Shown piece by piece: positions 9,306-18,945 of a stretch of DNA of 64,000 nt. Numbering within the stretch: the stretch's first letter is position 1; each line of letters begins with the position of its first letter. Source of the stretch: an uncultured Alphaproteobacteria bacterium. Its GTDB lineage: Bacteria; Pseudomonadota; Alphaproteobacteria; Rhizobiales; Ancalomicrobiaceae. The stretch is taken from contig CALBKH010000107.1 of NCBI GenBank assembly GCA_937892955.1, positions 1-64,000 of the forward strand, written 5' to 3'. The notes beneath the pieces were generated by a model that worked only from the letters and a program-made list of their open reading frames with translations, made no database searches and was not told the DNA's origin. The position numbers and the translations under genes are program-made.

Positions 9306-9325
9306 ATGTGAAAGAATGTGAAAGA
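9306..9325. promoter_or_regulatory. Tandem 10-bp repeats, candidate tor boxes
   Basis: An exact tandem duplication of ATGTGAAAGA (9306-9315 and 9316-9325) lies between torA and torR, with a weaker third unit directly upstream (9296-9305). E. coli TorR binds tandem decameric tor boxes (CTGTTCATAT); the reverse complement agrees here at six of ten bases. The repeats include the torR ribosome-binding site, which suggests autoregulation. Confidence 0.5.
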
Positions 9326-9335
9326 GGTCCGCACC

Positions 9336-10058
9336 ATGCTGCGACCGACGACCAGACCGGCCCACATCGTCGTCATCGAGGACGATCCCGTCACCCGGGC
9401 GCGCCTCGTCGCCTATCTCAGACAACAGCATCATCGCGTCAGTGAGGCCGAGAACGCCGCCCGCGCCGCCGACCTCCTCGCCCGCGATCCGGCGGAACTG
9501 CTGATCGTCGACATCAACCTCGAGGGCAAGGACGGGCTCGAGATCACCCGCGAGCAACGCGCCGTCTCGGACGTCGGCATCATCCTCCTCACCGCCCGCA
9601 CCGATCACGTCGACCGCATCGTCGGCCTCGAACTCGGGGCGGACGACTACATCACCAAGCCCTTCGATCCGCGCGAGCTGATCGCACGGGTGAAGAACCT
9701 GTTGCGGCGGGTGGCGGAGGGACGGGTGGCGCGGATCGTCCCCGAGCAGGTCGTCCATTTCGGCGGGTGTAGCCTCGACGTCTCGGCGCGACGCTTCTTC
9801 GCCGCCGACGGAGCCGAGATCGCGTTGACCAAGGCGGAGTTCGACCTCCTCAAGGCCTTCGCCGCCGCGCCCGGCATCGTTCTGTCGCGCGACCGGCTGA
9901 TGCAGGCGACGACCCACCGCGACCTTTCGGCCGATGACCGGACCATCGACGTGTTGGTCGGCCGATTGCGTCGCAAGTTGGCCGCTATCCCGGCGCGTCC
10001 GGCGACGATCACCACCGTCCACGGTGAGGGCTATCTCTTTACTCCGGAACGGACGTGA
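9336..10058 (+). CDS. torR: OmpR-family response regulator TorR
   Basis: A 240-aa response regulator: receiver domain (VVIEDD, phospho-Asp in LLIVDINLEG, Thr in LLTART, Lys in ITKPF) and a C-terminal OmpR winged helix (LTKAEFDLLKAF, VDVLVGRLRRKL-like). The ATG at 9336 is preferred over a GTG at 9318 because AGAGG lies eight bases upstream of the ATG. It is divergent from torA and its 3' end overlaps the convergent torS by 20 bp. Position and partners indicate control of torA in response to TMAO-type oxides. It acts in the cytoplasm as a DNA-binding activator. Confidence 0.9.
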   Translation: MLRPTTRPAHIVVIEDDPVTRARLVAYLRQQHHRVSEAENAARAADLLARDPAELLIVDINLEGKDGLEITREQRAVSDVGIILLTARTDHVDRIVGLELGADDYITKPFDPRELIARVKNLLRRVAEGRVARIVPEQVVHFGGCSLDVSARRFFAADGAEIALTKAEFDLLKAFAAAPGIVLSRDRLMQATTHRDLSADDRTIDVLVGRLRRKLAAIPARPATITTVHGEGYLFTPERT

Positions 10059-12954
10059 TCCCGCCGGTCGATGCCGGATCGACGCAGACCCGCCGTGCCG
10101 CCGCCTCGAGCTGTTCGGCCACTGCCCGCCCCGCGTCGCGGACGACGTCGGGTGCGTGGCGTGCTCCGGCGGAGACCGTCGTTTCGACCGCCCGCATCAC
10201 GTCGCAGAAGTCGGCGAGGTCGAAATTGGCCGCCGCCCCCTTCAATCGATGTGCCGCCCGACGGATCGCGTCCGCGTCGCTCCCCTCTTCAAGGAGACTG
10301 GCGAGCCCGTCGATCTCGTCCGGCAGGCGCCCGAGGAAGGCCGTGACGATGGCGCCGACCGCTTCCCGACCGAGCGCCTCGACGTCGCGCCGCAACGCGG
10401 CCTCGACCACATCGTCGGTCACCTCGTCGGCCGGGGTCGGGGCCTCCCGCGGAACCGGTTCGGTCCGCGGGTCCCTGCCGTCCGTCTCGGACAGCCGGTC
10501 GAGCACCCGCGCCAGCGCCACCGGCGTCAGCGGCTTGCCGATGAAGTCGAAGAAGTCGGCCTGCCGCAGCTCCGCCGCCTCGGCGCCGAGCACATGGGCC
10601 GACACGGCGACGACCGGCGTGGTGACGTTCGGCCCCGCTTCGCGGATCCGGCGGACCGTCTCGCCGCCGGTGAGGTCTGGAAGGTCGAGATCCATCAGGA
10701 TGATGTCGTAAGGCTCGCGTCGTGCCCGGTCGATCGCCTCGGCACCGGTCGCAGCCTCGTCGACGACGGCCCCGGCGCGCTCCAGGAAGCCACGGGCGAC
10801 CATACGGCTGACGTCGTGATCCTCGACCACCAGGGCGCGGAATGGCGGGCGTGCCGGAGCGTCGGCCTCTTCGGTTTCGGCCACCGCCAACGCCTCGACA
10901 ATGTCGCCCTCCTCGAGCGCCAACGTCAGGGTGAAGGTCGAGCCGACCCCCGGCCGGCTCTCGACGGCGAGCGCTCCGCCGAGGGCGACGGCAAGACGCC
11001 GGCAGATCGACAGGCCGAGCCCGGTTCCGCCGACGGCGCGGGGATCGAAGGGCCGATGGATCTGGTTGAACGCTTCGAAGATGCGCGACACCACTTCGGG
11101 ACTCATGCCGATCCCGGTGTCGTGAACGCGGAAGGCGACGAGGAGGCGGCCTTCGCGATCGGCACCGTCCAACTCGGCGATCAGGGCGACCTCGCCGTGA
11201 TCGGTGAACTTCACCGCGTTGGAGCAGAGATTGACCAGGATCTGTTGGATCCGGCTCATGTCGCCCCGCAGCGCCGGCGGCAGGCGCTCGTCGATGTCGA
11301 CGACGAAGCGCAATCCCTTCGTTGCGGCGGCGGGCGCCGTCAGATCCGCCACCCGTGCCACCAGACCGCGGACCTCGAAGGCGTCCGTCTTCGGGCTCGC
11401 GTCGCCGAGTTCGACCTTGGCGTGTTCGAGGATGTCGTCGAGCAGGGTCTTGAGATCGCCGGCCGACCGCCGCGCCAGATCGAACCGCTGCGCGTCCCCG
11501 GGCGCCTCCGGTCGTCCCATCAGCCGCAGCATACCGATCAATCCGTTGAGGGGCGTTCGGATCTCGTGGCTCATGGTGGCGAGGAACTCGGACTTGGAAC
11601 GGCTCGCCTGTTCGGCCTCGGCGCGCGCCTGATCGTGGGCGTGCATCTCTTGCCGCAGCATCTCGGTGCGGCTGGTGACTTCCGCTTCGAGTTCCTTGCC
11701 CCGCGACCTCAGTTGGTCCTCGAGCTGCTCCTTGCGCCGCACCTGGAGCTGGAGGACGCGTAGCGCCCGCTCCATCCGGCCGATGTCGTCGGCGCCACTG
11801 ACCTCGACCTCCTCGTCGAGGCGGCCGCCGCCGAGCGCGACCAGATGTGAGGTCACCCGGGTCAGGCGCGACAGGACGTGGACTTTGAGATAACGGCCGA
11901 TCACGAGGGTGGCGAGAAGTGCGAAGACCCCGAGCGATCCGACCAGCGCCACCAACCACTGCGAGGTAGCGAGCGTCTGGTGCTGAAAGGCGAGCACTTC
12001 CGCTTCGATCGTCCGCATGATTTCCCGTGCCGAGGCGGAGACCAGATTGGCGGCGGCGCTGGTGTCGCGGGCCAGTGCCGCGATGCGGGTCTCGGTGGCG
12101 AGCGCCTCCCCGCGGGTCGCCGCCAGCCCGCCCTCGCCGAGCACGGCGCGATCGAAACGCGCGGCGAGATCCATCGCCTGGGTGCGGCGGGTCGGGTCGA
12201 CGATACGCTCGAGGCGTTGGTCGAGCATCCGGACGTCTTCGGCGATCCGGGCGCGGGCCGCCGCGAGGCCGACGGTGTCGGACGCGGTCGTCAGACCGTC
12301 CATCCCGAACACGAGACGCCGGGCGACCTCGCGGACCTCGGTCATCGATTGCAGGACGAAGAGATCCTCCTCGGCCAGCTTGTCGAGGATCACCGCCCGT
12401 TCGGCATCCGACGCCGTCTCGTAGAGCCCGCTGAGGCCGGCTGACATCTGCGCCTGGGCATTGGCGATCAGAGTGCCGGCGACGGTGGCGAGGTCCGAGG
12501 CCGCCCGACCGGCGGCCTCGCGCTGTCCGATCGCCATCTCGTCGAGATCGAAGCGGTGACGGACCGCGGCGACGAGTTCGTCGCCGCGCGCTCGACTGTC
12601 GCGCGAGCGTTCGCGCAACTCTCGGATCGTTTCGATCTCGCCGATCAACGGCGCCAGAGCCCGCAGCCGGTCGTCGATGGCATCGAGTTCGCCCCGCAGC
12701 GATGCCGCCTGTCCGTCGAGGCCGCGACGATCCGGCGCTCGTTCGGCCGCCGTCACCGCGGCGGTTGCCACTTCGGCCGAACGCGCCATGCCGCGCGCCA
12801 GTTCGGCGCTCGGGAAATTGCGGTCGATCAGCTTGCGCTCGGTCGTGGCTTGGTGGTTCAGTCCGCTCCAGGCAGTCCCGATCGCGGCGAGCAACAGGCC
12901 CATGAGTACCAGGAAGGTCAGACTGACGAGGCTCTCGAAGTTCGGCCGCCTCAT
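10039..12954 (-). CDS. torS: Hybrid sensor histidine kinase TorS
   Basis: A 971-aa unorthodox kinase. The N-terminal membrane helix (SLTFLVLMGLLLAAIG) is followed by a long helical periplasmic sensor, a second helix and HAMP. The kinase core has an H-box (FLATMSHEIRTPLNG) and an ATPase domain (NLCSNAVKF, GTGLGLSICRR). A receiver (IILMDLDLPDL) and an Hpt domain (AAHRLKGAAANF) complete the phosphorelay. The ATG at 12954 has an AGAGAGG site. Its start codon overlaps that proposed for divergent torT. TorS with TorT and TorR detects TMAO-like oxides; the same chemistry is inferred here. Confidence 0.9.
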   Translation of the reverse strand: MRRPNFESLVSLTFLVLMGLLLAAIGTAWSGLNHQATTERKLIDRNFPSAELARGMARSAEVATAAVTAAERAPDRRGLDGQAASLRGELDAIDDRLRALAPLIGEIETIRELRERSRDSRARGDELVAAVRHRFDLDEMAIGQREAAGRAASDLATVAGTLIANAQAQMSAGLSGLYETASDAERAVILDKLAEEDLFVLQSMTEVREVARRLVFGMDGLTTASDTVGLAAARARIAEDVRMLDQRLERIVDPTRRTQAMDLAARFDRAVLGEGGLAATRGEALATETRIAALARDTSAAANLVSASAREIMRTIEAEVLAFQHQTLATSQWLVALVGSLGVFALLATLVIGRYLKVHVLSRLTRVTSHLVALGGGRLDEEVEVSGADDIGRMERALRVLQLQVRRKEQLEDQLRSRGKELEAEVTSRTEMLRQEMHAHDQARAEAEQASRSKSEFLATMSHEIRTPLNGLIGMLRLMGRPEAPGDAQRFDLARRSAGDLKTLLDDILEHAKVELGDASPKTDAFEVRGLVARVADLTAPAAATKGLRFVVDIDERLPPALRGDMSRIQQILVNLCSNAVKFTDHGEVALIAELDGADREGRLLVAFRVHDTGIGMSPEVVSRIFEAFNQIHRPFDPRAVGGTGLGLSICRRLAVALGGALAVESRPGVGSTFTLTLALEEGDIVEALAVAETEEADAPARPPFRALVVEDHDVSRMVARGFLERAGAVVDEAATGAEAIDRARREPYDIILMDLDLPDLTGGETVRRIREAGPNVTTPVVAVSAHVLGAEAAELRQADFFDFIGKPLTPVALARVLDRLSETDGRDPRTEPVPREAPTPADEVTDDVVEAALRRDVEALGREAVGAIVTAFLGRLPDEIDGLASLLEEGSDADAIRRAAHRLKGAAANFDLADFCDVMRAVETTVSAGARHAPDVVRDAGRAVAEQLEAAARRVCVDPASTGGITSVPE

Positions 12955-14038
12955 GATCGCCTCTCTCGTCCTCGCGTCCGTCGTCCGGCTCGCCGTACCG
13001 ATCGGCCCCGCCTTCGCCGAGGATCCTGCCTCGCAGTCGAAAGCCGCCGGGATCGGCATCCAGCTCGAAAGCCATGCGGACCCGTTCGATTACACCGGGC
13101 CCAAGACCGGAGTCATACACCTTCCCCTCGTCGAAGCACGACGCCATTGGCGCCTGTGCGCGATCGTGCCCCACGTCAAGGACGAGTATTGGCTGAGCGT
13201 CGGCTACGGCATGGTGGAGGAGGCGCGCCGCCTCGGTGTCGCGCTCAGGATCAGCGAGACCGGCGGCTATCGCAGCGCCGATCAACAGGCGTCCCGCATC
13301 GACGCCTGCCGCGAGGAGGGCGCCAACGCCATCGTCCTCGGGTCGGTCGGCTATGACGCGCCGCAGATCGCCGCGGCGATCGACCGCGCTGCGCCGAAGA
13401 TCCCGGTGGTCGCGGCGATCAACGACGTCGGTTTCCGTGCCGTCGCGGCGAAGGTAGGGGTCTCCTGGCGCGACATGGGGCTGCGGGTCGGCGAGTTCCT
13501 CGCCCGCCGTCATCCCCAGGGATCGGGCCGGGTCCGCGCCGTGATCGCCACCGGGCCGAAGGTGGCGGGGTGGGTCGGGTTTCTCTCCTCAGGTATCCGC
13601 GACGGACTAGCGGGCTCCGACGTCGAGATCGTCGAAGAGGGTGGAGCCGACACCGATACCCAGGAACAGCTCATGTTGGTCGAGGACCTTCTCGCCCGCC
13701 ACCCGGACGTCGATTACCTGATCGGCAGCGCCCCGGCGATCGAGGCGGCGATCTCGGTCGAACGCATCCGCGCCCGGTCGGGTCGGGTGCGGCTGATCGC
13801 GACCTACTACACTCAGGCGATCCGCCGCGGTCTCCTGCGGGGTCGCGTCGACGCCGCGCCCTTCGACGACCCCCGCCTCCAGGGCAGGCTCGCCGTCGAG
13901 ACGGCCGTCCGTGCCATCGAAGGGTCGATCGAAAGGCGCCAGATCGGCCCCGAGATCCGGTTGGCGGAACCCCTCGCCCTACCACCGGCCGACGCCCTGT
14001 CCCCGCCCCAGGCGCGACCGGAATTCGTCGTGCCTTGA
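12953..14038 (+). CDS. torT: Periplasmic TMAO-binding protein TorT
   Basis: A 361-aa periplasmic binding protein of the ribose-binding/LacI fold. It has a signal peptide (IASLVLASVVRLAVPIGPAFA) and the TorT-like opening WRLCAIVPHVKDEYWLSVGYGMVEEA. TorT binds the oxide and docks on TorS. Two starts are possible: the ATG at 12953, which overlaps the torS start on the other strand, or an in-frame ATG at 12902 that would put 17 basic residues before the signal. Neither has a clear ribosome-binding site. Gene context with torS and torR is the strongest support for the name. Confidence 0.83.
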   Translation: MIASLVLASVVRLAVPIGPAFAEDPASQSKAAGIGIQLESHADPFDYTGPKTGVIHLPLVEARRHWRLCAIVPHVKDEYWLSVGYGMVEEARRLGVALRISETGGYRSADQQASRIDACREEGANAIVLGSVGYDAPQIAAAIDRAAPKIPVVAAINDVGFRAVAAKVGVSWRDMGLRVGEFLARRHPQGSGRVRAVIATGPKVAGWVGFLSSGIRDGLAGSDVEIVEEGGADTDTQEQLMLVEDLLARHPDVDYLIGSAPAIEAAISVERIRARSGRVRLIATYYTQAIRRGLLRGRVDAAPFDDPRLQGRLAVETAVRAIEGSIERRQIGPEIRLAEPLALPPADALSPPQARPEFVVP

Positions 14039-14088
14039 TCCCCGGCGGGCTCATCTCGCGCGCAGACGACCGCTTCATCTCGCAGACG

Positions 14089-14547
14089 TCACTCGTCGGC
14101 CGGTTGCCGCGCCTTCCAGTGGTCGAACGAGGTGAGGACCCGGTCGAGCAGCGCATGTAGGCGCTGCCAGTCGTCGTCGGAGATCTCGGCGAACATCTCG
14201 TCCTCGAGACGGCGGCCGATCCGCTCGCTCTCCTTCCAGATCCGCAGGCCTTCGTCGGTCAGGTGGAGACACTGGCGGCGGCTGTCGCGCTTGTCGGGCA
14301 GGCGTTGGATCAGGCCGCGGTCTTCGAGGTGGGCGATGTTCTTGGACAGCAGCGTCTTGTCGAGGACGATCTTCTGCCCGAGATCGGTCGCCGCGATCCC
14401 GGGAAAGTCGTGCACCAGCCGCAGGACGCGCAGCTCGCGGACCCGGAGACCGACGCTCTTCTGGTAGTAGGGGTCGGCCGCCTTGGTGGCCAACGTCTTC
14501 GCCAGATCGAGCTTGTAGGTGAGGAACGGCTTGGTGGGGTCTGTCAT
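14089..14547 (-). CDS. MarR-family transcriptional regulator
   Basis: A 152-aa MarR winged helix: recognition helix region IVLDKTLLSKNIAHLEDRGLIQRLPDKRDSR and wing RQCLHLTDEG. The ATG at 14547 is chosen because upstream in-frame residues look non-coding. It is the last gene of a minus-strand group with an M20 amidohydrolase and an MFS transporter, so it probably represses that group in response to a small aromatic or acylated ligand. The 40-bp palindrome at 17612-17651 is a candidate binding site. Confidence 0.88.
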   Translation of the reverse strand: MTDPTKPFLTYKLDLAKTLATKAADPYYQKSVGLRVRELRVLRLVHDFPGIAATDLGQKIVLDKTLLSKNIAHLEDRGLIQRLPDKRDSRRQCLHLTDEGLRIWKESERIGRRLEDEMFAEISDDDWQRLHALLDRVLTSFDHWKARQPADE

Positions 14548-14691
14548 GGTGGCCGATGGTTGGCACTTGCAACCATGACTCCTATCGAAGATCGACCGGA
14601 CGGGCAACTCCGCGCGGGGCGGGGCGGCCCGTCCGATCGGTGCGAGAGGGGCGCCGCGGGGCGAACGGCGGCGGACCTCTCGGCGGGACGT

Positions 14692-15849
14692 TCAGCGCAG
14701 GTAGTGCTCGGTCAGGGCCACCCAATAGGCGGCGCCGACGGGCAGGTTCCGGTCGTCGAAGTCGTACATCGGGTGGTGCACCATCGGCGTGTCGCCGTTG
14801 CCGATGAAGCAATAGGTCCCGGGCCGGCGCGCCGCGAAGAAGGCGAAGTCCTCGCTGCCCATGAAGGTCGGGCCGTCGGTCGAGACCCGGCTCTCGCCGA
14901 GGAGACCCTTGGCGACCTCGGCGCAGATCGCGGTGTGAACGGGGTCGTTGACCAGAACCGCGCCGGCCGGTCCCTCGCGGATCTCGTATTCGACCCCGTA
15001 GGAGACGGCCTGCGCCGCGGTGATGCGGCGGATGCGATCGAGGACGAAGGACCGCGTCGCCGGCGCGCTGCTGCGGACCGACAGGCGCAGCACGGCGGTC
15101 TGCGGGACGACGTTGCCGGCGTCGCCGGCGAGGAAGGCGCCGACCGAGACGACGGCGGAATCCTTGGCGGCGACGTTGCGCGACACGATGGTCTGCAACG
15201 CCATCACCAGCGAGGCGCCGGCGACGACGGGATCGATGCCCTTCTCCGGCATCGAGCCGTGGGTCCCCTTGCCGGTCAGCTCGATCTCCCAGTTGTCGAC
15301 GGCGGCCATGACGGGACCTGAGGTGAAGTAGAGCTTGCCCTGTTCGAGGCCGGGCATGTTGTGCATGCCGAACACCGCATCGACCGGGAAGCGCTCGAAC
15401 AGCCGGTCCTCGATCATCGCCATGGCGCCGCCCATCACCTCTTCCGCCGGTTGGAAGATCAGGCGGACGGTTCCGTCGAAGTTGCGGGTCTTCGCCAGGC
15501 GGCGAGCGGCGGCGAGCAGCATGGCGGAGTGGCCGTCGTGGCCGCAGGTGTGCGATCGGCCGTCGACGGTGCTCTTGTGATCGCTCTCGCCCGCCTCGCG
15601 GACCGGGAGGGCGTCGGTGTCGGCGCGCAGCGCGATCGCCTTGCCGCTGGTGCCGACGGTGAGCGAGGCGACGACGCCGGTCTTGCCGACGCCTCGCGTG
15701 ACGTCCCAGCCCCAGGTCTCGAGCAGGTCGGCGATGTAGGCCGCGGTCTGCGTCTCGCCGAAGGCCAGTTCCGGGTGGCGATGGAGGTGATGCCGCCAGA
15801 CGGTGATCGACGGCTGCTCGGTGGTGAGGTCTTCCAGAAGCGCGTGCAT
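14692..15849 (-). CDS. M20 family metallo-amidohydrolase (hippurate/N-acyl amino acid hydrolase type)
   Basis: A 385-aa dinuclear zinc hydrolase of the M20D group, which cleaves N-acyl amino acids or related amides in the cytoplasm. Metal-binding residues are visible in the CGHDGH motif (Cys102, His104), in QPAEE near residue 137, in GMHNMPG, and in GSEDFAFF near the C-terminus. Length is normal. It lies between marR and an MFS gene on the same strand, suggesting import of an acylated compound by the transporter and hydrolysis here. The exact substrate cannot be read from sequence. Confidence 0.9.
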   Translation of the reverse strand: MHALLEDLTTEQPSITVWRHHLHRHPELAFGETQTAAYIADLLETWGWDVTRGVGKTGVVASLTVGTSGKAIALRADTDALPVREAGESDHKSTVDGRSHTCGHDGHSAMLLAAARRLAKTRNFDGTVRLIFQPAEEVMGGAMAMIEDRLFERFPVDAVFGMHNMPGLEQGKLYFTSGPVMAAVDNWEIELTGKGTHGSMPEKGIDPVVAGASLVMALQTIVSRNVAAKDSAVVSVGAFLAGDAGNVVPQTAVLRLSVRSSAPATRSFVLDRIRRITAAQAVSYGVEYEIREGPAGAVLVNDPVHTAICAEVAKGLLGESRVSTDGPTFMGSEDFAFFAARRPGTYCFIGNGDTPMVHHPMYDFDDRNLPVGAAYWVALTEHYLR

Positions 15850-15928
15850 GGTCGCAACTCCGCTCGGTGTCTCGAGGGGGGGGCCCCGACCGATCCGGAG
15901 ATCGTCGTCGGGGTCCGGGATGTCGGGA

Positions 15929-17449
15929 TCAGGGCTTGGCGGCGGGGGCCGGCGCGATCGCCTTCGGGTTCCCCTTCGGCACGGTCAGCATGATCGATCC
16001 GATGGCGACCAGGACCATGAAGACGTTGAAGGAGAGGGCGATGATCGCGGCTTCGCGGATGGCGAGGTTGTCCTGGCGACCCTGGAAGGTGATCACGCCT
16101 TCGAGCCAACGGATGCTCTCGGGATCGGCGGTGAGGGCGGTGAAGATCGCCGCCGAGATGGCCACGCCGAAGGCGGCGCCGAGCGAGGAGGCCATCTTGT
16201 AGATGCCGGCGCCGGAGCCCGCCTGGGCGGCCGGAAGGGCGGAGAGGGCGGCGTCGGTCGAGGGCGTCGCATAGAAGGCAAGCCCGATGCCGAACAGCGT
16301 GTAGCCGATCATCGCCATGATCTGGTAGTCGGCGAGCATCAGGTGGGCCGGAGTGAGCAGCACGATCGACAGGCCGGTGATCAGGCAGCCCCAGATCATC
16401 GGCTTACGGGAGCCGAAGCGCTGCAGGAGCTTCTCTCCGACGCGGATGAAGGCGATGATCGCGACCGCGTAGCCGAGCGTCAGCATGCCGGCCTGCTGGG
16501 CCGAGATGTTGCCGCCGCGCTGCACCAGCTGGAGCGAGACCAGCAGGGTCCCGGCGACGCCGTTGAGCAGGAAGTTGGAGAGGGTGGCGCCGGTGTAGGT
16601 CGGGTTGGCGAAGAGCTTGAAGTCGACGAAGGCGTTCGAGGCGCGGGATTCGATGCGGAAGAACAGGCTGCCGAAGACCAGCGCGACGGCGCCGAGGGTC
16701 AGGATCAGCGGGCTGGTCCAGCCGAGCTTGTTGCCCTGGGTGACGAAGATCTGCAGCGAGATCATCGCGACCATGAAGGCCAGCACGCCGGCGAGGTCGA
16801 ACTTGTAGGAGCCCTTGGTCTCGGCCTTGCTCTCCGGGGTGCCCTGGATCAGGGCGAGACCGGCGAGGGCGACGGCGATCGAGGCGAAGAAGATGTGGCG
16901 CCAGCCGAAGTTCTCGGCGACGAAGCCGCCGAACAGCGAGCACACGCCGGAGCCGCCCCACGAACCGATCGACCACATCGAGACCGCGCGCTGACGTGCC
17001 GCCCCGTCCCAATAGGTCTTCACCAGCGCCAGGCTGGCCGGCATGATGCAGGCGGCCGAGAGGCCCTGGAGGGCACGGCCGGGGAAGATGAACCAGGGCG
17101 CGAGCGTGCCGCTCGGAGCGACGGCGATCAGCAACGAGCCGAGGATGCTGAGGAGAAAGCCGATCTGGACCACCTTGACGCGGCCGACCCGGTCGGCGAG
17201 GCCGCCGATGACGACGATGAAGATGCCGGAGAACAGGGCGGTGATCGCCACCGCGATGTTCATCAGGCTGTTGTCCAGGCCGAGATCCCTCTGCATGTCC
17301 GGGGCGACGTTGAGCGTCGTCTGGGCGAAGAGCTAGAAGGTGATCACGCCGAGGATGATGCCGATCAGGAGCTTGTCGGTGCCCTGAAAGGTCGCCGAGG
17401 TGGCCGACGAGGGCGCCGTGCGCGACGCCGTGGCGGATGGATGGGTCAT
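15929..17449 (-). pseudogene. MFS transporter (DHA2-like) interrupted by an amber codon
   Basis: A 506-codon major facilitator with about 14 predicted membrane helices; GGLADRVGRVKV is the loop 2-3 motif. The natural start is the ATG at 17449 with AGAGG upstream. Codon 39, in the first helix (IGIILGVITF), is TAG at 17333-17335, after which the frame continues intact as LFAQTTLNVAP. A TGG-to-TAG change is the simplest cause. Reinitiation at the ATG at 17296 would lose helix 1 and is unlikely to give a working carrier. A sequencing error is also possible. It heads the amidohydrolase-marR group. Confidence 0.8.
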
Positions 17450-17611
17450 GGGAGCCTCTCGATCTGAGGTCGGTTGGCGTTTCGGTGCGCTCGGGCAGAT
17501 GCCGACGAGTGGGGGCCGACGGCCCCGGTGACATGCGTCGTCCCACCTCGAACGGGTGCTGCGCGCCACCACACGTTCGGGATCGGAACTCTTGGTCTCT
17601 GCGAAAGAAGA

Positions 17612-17651
17612 CAGTTGAAAAAGTAGACGATATCGTCGAGTTTTTCAACTG
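17612..17651. promoter_or_regulatory. 40-bp near-perfect palindrome, candidate MarR operator
   Basis: Outer arms CAGTTGAAAAA and TTTTTCAACTG flank an inner perfect GACGATATCGTC, all sharing one centre; 18 of 20 base pairs match. It lies 163 bp upstream of the MFS start in a 547-bp gap and is AT-richer than its surroundings. MarR regulators bind such dyads, and the group includes a marR. The rest of the gap (17450-17996) shows no convincing gene. Confidence 0.6.
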
Positions 17652-17996
17652 ATAACCAACCCAGATCCGATCCTGTGACACTCTGTCCAGCCACTCGCCG
17701 GCACTGCTTCGCCCCACGGACGACCCCATGACGGCCAACTCAAGTCTCTGTATGAACATGCTTCTCGGCCCCGAACCGCCGTCTCGACCAAGGCCGGCGC
17801 CGGCCCGTCTCGCCGCTTCGCATCGGGTTTGCTACGGATGTCGCCCCGGCTGGCGCCGCACCCGCGGCAGCCTCTCGACGGCGCGTCTCTTCCGGCGGGA
17901 GGGGGTGCGGCGGGCGTCCGACCCCGCCATTCCCGACCACACCGACCACACCGACCGCCCCTCCCGGCCCACCTTGCTTCGCAACGGACCCACGCC

Positions 17997-18602
17997 ATGC
18001 TTCTGACGCTGCTCGATTTCGTCGGCACCTTCGTCTTCGCGCTCAGCGGCGGCACCCGCGCCGTCCAGCACCGGCTCGATCCCTTCGGCGTGATCTTCCT
18101 CGCCTTCGTCGCGGCCGCCTCGGGCGGCATCGTCCGCGACGTGCTGATCGGGTTGACGCCGCCGATGGCCATCGCCACCTGGCACTACTGCGCCATCTCC
18201 GCCCTCGCCGGGATCGCCTGCTACTTCGCCTATGGCCTGATCACCCGCCTGTCGGCGCCGGTGGCGGTGTTTGACGCCTTCGGCCTCGGGCTGTTCGCCG
18301 TGGTCGGCGCGCGCAAGGCGCTCGACGCGGGACTGTCGCCGCTGATGGCCGCGATGCTCGGCATGATGACCGCGATCGGCGGCGGCATCGCCCGCGACGT
18401 CCTGACCGCACAGACCCCGATGGTGCTGCGCCGGGAGGTCTATGCCCTTGCCGCGCTGGCCGGCGCCGCCGTCGTCACCTTCGGCGACCATTTCGGCATG
18501 CCCTACCCGCTCACCGCGCCGCTCGGGGCGGCCATCACCACCGGCGTGAGGCTCGTCGCGATCGGACGTGATTGGCATCTGCCCACGGCCAAACCGGAGT
18601 AG
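17997..18602 (+). CDS. TRIC/UPF0126 family membrane protein (YicG-like)
   Basis: A 201-aa inner-membrane protein made of two repeats of three helices, each with the Gly-rich opening of the trimeric intracellular cation channel family (DFVGTFVFALSGGTRAV and DAFGLGLFAVVGARKAL) and a GGIVRDVL / GGIARDVL motif. Related bacterial proteins are cation channels or possible glycine carriers. The ATG at 17997 matches the family's length. It is divergent from the MFS gene and has no partner on its own strand. Confidence 0.88.
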   Translation: MLLTLLDFVGTFVFALSGGTRAVQHRLDPFGVIFLAFVAAASGGIVRDVLIGLTPPMAIATWHYCAISALAGIACYFAYGLITRLSAPVAVFDAFGLGLFAVVGARKALDAGLSPLMAAMLGMMTAIGGGIARDVLTAQTPMVLRREVYALAALAGAAVVTFGDHFGMPYPLTAPLGAAITTGVRLVAIGRDWHLPTAKPE

Positions 18603-18945
18603 TGGAACGCCCCCACCCCATTGGCTGCGAGCAGAGGCTGCCGCCCAGGCGATCCAGCCATGGAGTGCGGGGTCGACATCGACGACGCTGTCGGCTTTCG
18701 ATCGAACGAGACCTCACGTGCGCCTGATATCGATCGTCGCCGATCGACCCCCCCACTCAAACAAAACCTCCGATTGAACGACGCGAAAGACGAATTATCA
18801 AAGATGGCGAAGGCCCTTGGCCTGCGCCGGCTTGCGCAGACGAAATCGAATCTTCATCCGTACTTGTGCTGACTGCAAATTTTACCGAATCTAAACGCCA
18901 TTTTATTAACAACAATTCATAAATATCTGTGATGGCGCGTCCGTT
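18603..18945. other. Intergenic region, no supported gene
   Basis: The stretch becomes AT-rich after about 18870, just upstream of the truncated receptor gene, and presumably held its promoter. No RNA gene, clear promoter or coding frame was recognised. Confidence 0.4.
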
